NCBI GenBank assembly: GCA_018398805.1
Contig: JAGFBZ010000292.1
Span: forward strand, 1,178,001-1,242,000
Direction of reading: 5' to 3'
DNA from: Hirundichthys speculiger
Taxonomy: Eukaryota > Chordata > Actinopteri > Beloniformes > Exocoetidae
DNA: 64,000 nucleotides
The translations under genes and the position numbers were made by a program. This document shows, piece by piece, positions 60,791 through 64,000 of the stretch. The notes beneath the pieces were generated by a model that was given only the letters and a program-made list of their open reading frames with translations, had not been told where the DNA came from and searched no databases. Each line of letters begins with the position of its first letter. Positions within the stretch are counted from its first letter, which is position 1.

Positions 60791-61420
60791 TCCCTCTTCG
60801 GACCCTTTTATTTCATTAAAGTAAAGCCGCCCTGCAGCTGTGAACTCTCACCTAATTTCTCACAAACCTGGAGAAAACCCCTCAGCAGATGTGCCTCAGT
60901 TATCTGAACCTGGTACCAACCAGCACCGAAGCCATAAAACCCCCACCCGTTGCCATGACAACGCTCAGCCGAAGGTTAGCAAAAAGCCTATAACTTCGTA
61001 CAGATGACAGGGAATGAAAGCACAGCCTTGAAAGAGGACCAGACAGAAATCTCTCTCTCTCTCGTCTTCTGAACAGACGATGAAAAGTTTATATAAACAA
61101 TTTCTTACAGGACAAACAAAACTATCATGATTTCCTTAAAATGTTATAACTCAAGACATATAACATTTCACAGAACACCTGAAAAGAGAGACTGGGAAGT
61201 GGAGTGAAATGATTTTCTGTTTCAAATTCCTGTCATTTTATAACCTGATCTTCCACAGGACAGTTTGTTAAATGAAAGGTTAAAAAGTTATTATTATCTG
61301 TGTGACATAACTGTGATATTTGTGTTTGTGATGTTTTTTCATCACCTGATAATTAAGTAACGGCTTAAATGTGTTTAAAACTTTGTTGGACTACGCATGC
61401 CGAGGAGACAGGGGATGAAA
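60791..61420. other. No gene recognised; contains an X-box-like site
   Basis: Includes a (CT)n run near 61052-61065 and an X-box-like motif at 60949. No coding feature. Confidence 0.4.
60949..60962. promoter_or_regulatory. RFX X-box-like motif
   Basis: 'gttgccatgacaac' matches the RFX consensus GTNRCC-N(0-3)-RGYAAC at all positions except one (gac for ggc). Such sites drive ciliary and MHC class II genes. No gene is visible beside it within the window. Confidence 0.4.
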
Positions 61421-61550
61421 ACTTCATCTCCCAGAATGCAATGCTCCGGATTCCAGCGGGAAAATTCCCTGTCTTCTGATTGGACAATATGGATCCTACC
61501 CCATTTATTTGCATAAACGCTCATGAATATTCATCGGGGAGTATTAAAGC
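61421..61550 (+). promoter_or_regulatory. Promoter-like cluster at the right-hand GC-rich region
   Basis: In order there is a ZNF143/THAP11-type motif 'acttcatctcccagaatgca' (61421-61440) and an inverted CCAAT box 'gattgg' (61478-61483). A 12-bp perfect palindrome 'atgaatattcat' (61523-61534) and a TATA-like 'gtattaaag' (61541-61549) follow. The spacing is sensible for a pol II promoter with a start near 61570-61580, where a pyrimidine-rich leader begins. It could belong to an LTR or to a host gene. Confidence 0.5.
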
Positions 61551-62800
61551 CGGATCGGCCCTTTGTCCTCTCTCTTCGCTCTTTCTCTTACTCTTCACTT
61601 TTGTCTTTTCTCTCTGACTCTTGTCTCTTCCCTTCTTAATTCTGAAACTTTCCCTCCTTTTTTTTTATTTTCTTTGAAACTTTGTGGTACGATAAAGACT
61701 CTGAAATCCATCTTAATTTTCTTAAGTTGTTACTTTGTTCGGCACCCTTTTTCCAGCCCTCATTTTTACAGAAGCTTTATAGTCGTGCAGCATTGACCTT
61801 TTTATAGAGCAATCGCTGAATGGTCAACTAACGAAGTTAGTTGTAAGTTGATAACTTTTGTAACCCTTTTGCGTGCGGCTGCAGTGTCCAAACGCGACGT
61901 TTGACACCCGAAAGCCCGCCTAGAACTTTTGCCGAAACCCCAGAGTTTGCATTAGTGTAACAACTTTGATTTTTGTTGCCCGTCTTTTCTTTTGGGGCCG
62001 CACGTCAACTTTAACGTGCAAAATCGAACTTTTAACTGCCGGTTCCTGTCGACCGAAGTCAGAGGCCACGGGACCAACTCGCCTGCCAGACGGGAGAAAG
62101 CGGTACGACCCGCCGAGTCACGCGCTACGTCCGGAGACCTGACTCCAGGGACTTCAAAGAGAGCCATCGACCAGACACGGTTTCCCGGAGGACACCACTG
62201 CGAACCGTGCCAAAACCGATGCGCCGACGACAGTAAGCCGCCAGACTCGCCCAGGGTAAGGCTGACAGAGAATCAGATTTGGTGGTCTCCCAGTGTTGAC
62301 GGTTCCGACCGGTCCGTGCGTCACGGACCACGTCCGGACCACACTTCCCCATTATTCGGCAGCTAATTAGTTCGAGAATTGCCCCTCTTTATTAATTTGT
62401 TCACTTTGATAACAGATTAGCTGTTAGCAACCCGTTCGTACCCGCCATCTTTTTTGTTATGATTCTCTCTTCCTTCCTATTTCTCTCTATCGTCACTTCC
62501 TGTCATGCGCTATAGCCAAATATGAAGAATTCGCGATGTTGATGTGCCTGTTTAGATATATATATATATATATATGAATGTCTTATATGTTTTGTGTTCT
62601 TGTCTGTGTCTAAATAAATGTTGTACAACGTATTAGCGACTCTGATGATTGATTTTCCATGGCCAATCCAACTCGTTCAAGAACCCACTACAAATTGTGA
62701 CTTATTTGTTCTTGTAAGTTTTCCGTCTTTTTAACAAAAGCCGGTGGCACCCTAGGTAATTATTAAAATATTAATAAAGTCACACGAGTACCCCTACAGT
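61551..62800 (+). other. Possible LTR R-U5 region or non-coding first exon
   Basis: After a pyrimidine-rich start (61560-61670), base composition becomes CpG-rich (61860-62360). A splice-donor-like 'agggtaag' lies at 62253-62260. Polyadenylation signals 'aataaa' lie at 62613 and 62773, and a short TA repeat at 62558-62574. The segment ends 'acccctaca' near 62798. Open frames of 75-124 codons show no recognisable domain. A long retroviral-type LTR would explain the promoter, the poly-A signals and the abrupt end. A host CpG-island promoter would explain the CpG content. No second copy lies in the window to test the LTR idea. Confidence 0.3.
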
Positions 62801-64000
62801 ATTATTGGCACGGCCAGATGGGACGACTTGCGACGTTGTGGAAAATTAATCTGAGAGTCCGCTGATCTAAAGTTTGCTCTGAGTGCACAGCCGCGCTCAG
62901 ACCAAAACCCCCCCGCTTTTTCTCCTGTGAGCAGACACAGAGACAAACTGCAGCTACGAAGCGCGTGCCCGTGAGGCCGCTGTATAGAGTCGCTGGACTC
63001 AGTGTTGATAACGTTCTAATGTTATGCATGCATGTTTAAGATTTTGTTGAAAAGGGCCCCAGCAGGCGAAGTTTCAGCGTATTCCTGAAATTTCGTATCT
63101 GCTCTGAAGCGCTCCTGCGCGTGTCCGCGGAAATCCGGCGCGTGCACGAGGTTCAGCAGAGCGACGTATCTGGCGTAGCTAACCAGAAATTCGTTGTCTC
63201 ATTTTTGCGCGTTGTCGCCACAAAAATATTGCTTCGCGAAAGCGCGGAAAGCAATCCACAGTGTGGTAACGAAAATCCTCCTTTGTAACCGTGAGAGAAC
63301 ACGGAAGAACGACCCCGCCCTGCGGGCCGTCCGGTTCTGCACCCAAAAAGCTGCAGAAACTCATCGTTCTCTCAGACCAACGTCTGAAGAGAGAATTTAT
63401 TTATTTGTCGTCACAGTAGTAAAGTCCAGACAACAGTTTCTGAGGAAACTGGGGTCGGGAGACACGATCTGTGATCAGTTCGGCAGAAGCCTACCCTGTC
63501 GAGCCAGGCGCGTTCACGCGCTGACGCGCTTTTATCCGCTCACACAGCGGAAAGTTCTGTTTTGCGCAGCTGAAGTGTGAAACTTCTAAAGCGAAAACAA
63601 ATTTTTGAGCACTGCCGCTTGAGATTCAAAAATCTGTGTGGCAGGACCAGTTGTTAATTACTTCCTGAGAGAAGACAGGGGCGATCAGGCCCAAGAAAAT
63701 CCGAGTTAGAAGCTGAACGTCTTCCACTCGCGCGTGCTGATGGGCACGAGCACGCGCGCAAAAGTATTGTGTTTCAGCCGAGGCTGAGTTGTCTGAGCAA
63801 GTTTTGATAAACTTCTGCAGCAGAGTGAAGTTGAGAACCCGCTGGGTTCAGTTTGTGTCAAGAGTTATTGAATTAACTAACGCTTTTGAGTTCGTGTCAC
63901 GTAGAGTCATTTTTGTGAGCAGCTGCGCGCACACGCGACGCGTGAGCTCTCATTGTCGTTTCTGGCCGCTGGCCAGAGGTGAAGTGACTCGCATTACACA
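62801..64000 (+). other. GC- and CpG-rich leader-like region at the window edge
   Basis: Starts 'attattggcacggccagatg', where 'tggcacgg' sits in the position expected for a primer binding site. I could not match it to a tRNA 3' end. The rest contains many 'gcgcg' and 'cacgcgc' palindromes (63500-63540, 63725-63765, 63920-63950) and frames of up to 128 codons (63194-63580) without domains. It may be the untranslated leader before a gag gene beyond the edge, or a CpG island. Confidence 0.3.

Noticed and set aside
62806..62824. Retroviral tRNA primer binding site
   Set aside because: It starts with TGG at a plausible place, but I could not match the following bases to any vertebrate tRNA 3' end from memory.

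Overview
This is about 64 kb of vertebrate, very probably teleost fish, nuclear DNA. It is AT-rich and full of simple repeats, with only short random open frames. I found no convincing host protein-coding exon, tRNA gene or rRNA gene. The fish assignment rests on the mixture of transposon families: Tc1-like elements, RTE/Rex-like, L2/Maui-like and LINE-1-like LINEs, a BEL/Pao retrotransposon, PIF/Harbinger, piggyBac, Tigger/pogo, several hAT families and a tRNA-derived SINE. The window looks like an intergenic or long intronic interval filled by successive insertions.

Layout. 1-17.2 kb holds a hAT-like repeat, a broken Tc1 transposase (minus) next to a long TA microsatellite, an RTE-type LINE remnant (minus), a cluster of hairpins near 8.9 kb, a Harbinger element (10.86-13.04 kb) with a SINE inserted in it, a non-LTR reverse transcriptase remnant, an ATCT microsatellite and a decayed hAT. 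17.2-25 kb holds a LINE-1-like 3' remnant (minus), a Tc1 remnant joined to an L2-like LINE (plus), and a piggyBac element bounded by TTAA that keeps only the end of its transposase. 25.5-34.6 kb holds a Tigger-like element split by a 1.58 kb hAT with a perfect 8-bp target duplication, a second SINE copy, further LINE fragments and a 2 kb L2-like LINE (minus). 34.6-47.9 kb is mostly unannotated, with a hAT-like element carrying clear inverted ends, a 287-bp MITE with a perfect 8-bp duplication, a Tigger-like element and small fragments.

47.95-55.01 kb is a full-length BEL/Pao LTR retrotransposon. Its two 533-bp LTRs appear to differ at one base, yet its gag-pol frame is interrupted by about six frameshifts and one stop codon. 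Behind it lie two different hAT transposase remnants. From about 61.4 kb to the right edge the sequence turns richer in GC and CpG. It begins with a promoter-like cluster (ZNF143/THAP11-type motif, inverted CCAAT, TATA-like box) and could be either a long retroviral-type LTR plus leader or a host CpG-island promoter; the window ends before this can be decided.

The genes do not form a pathway. The useful biology here is the order of insertion: SINE into Harbinger, hAT into Tigger, hAT-like element beside a TA repeat, and a very recent BEL insertion. I saw no clearly undescribed system; the most distinctive signals are the BEL LTR/coding mismatch, the repeated palindromic motif in the piggyBac element, the overlapping hairpins near 8.9 kb and the right-edge promoter region.
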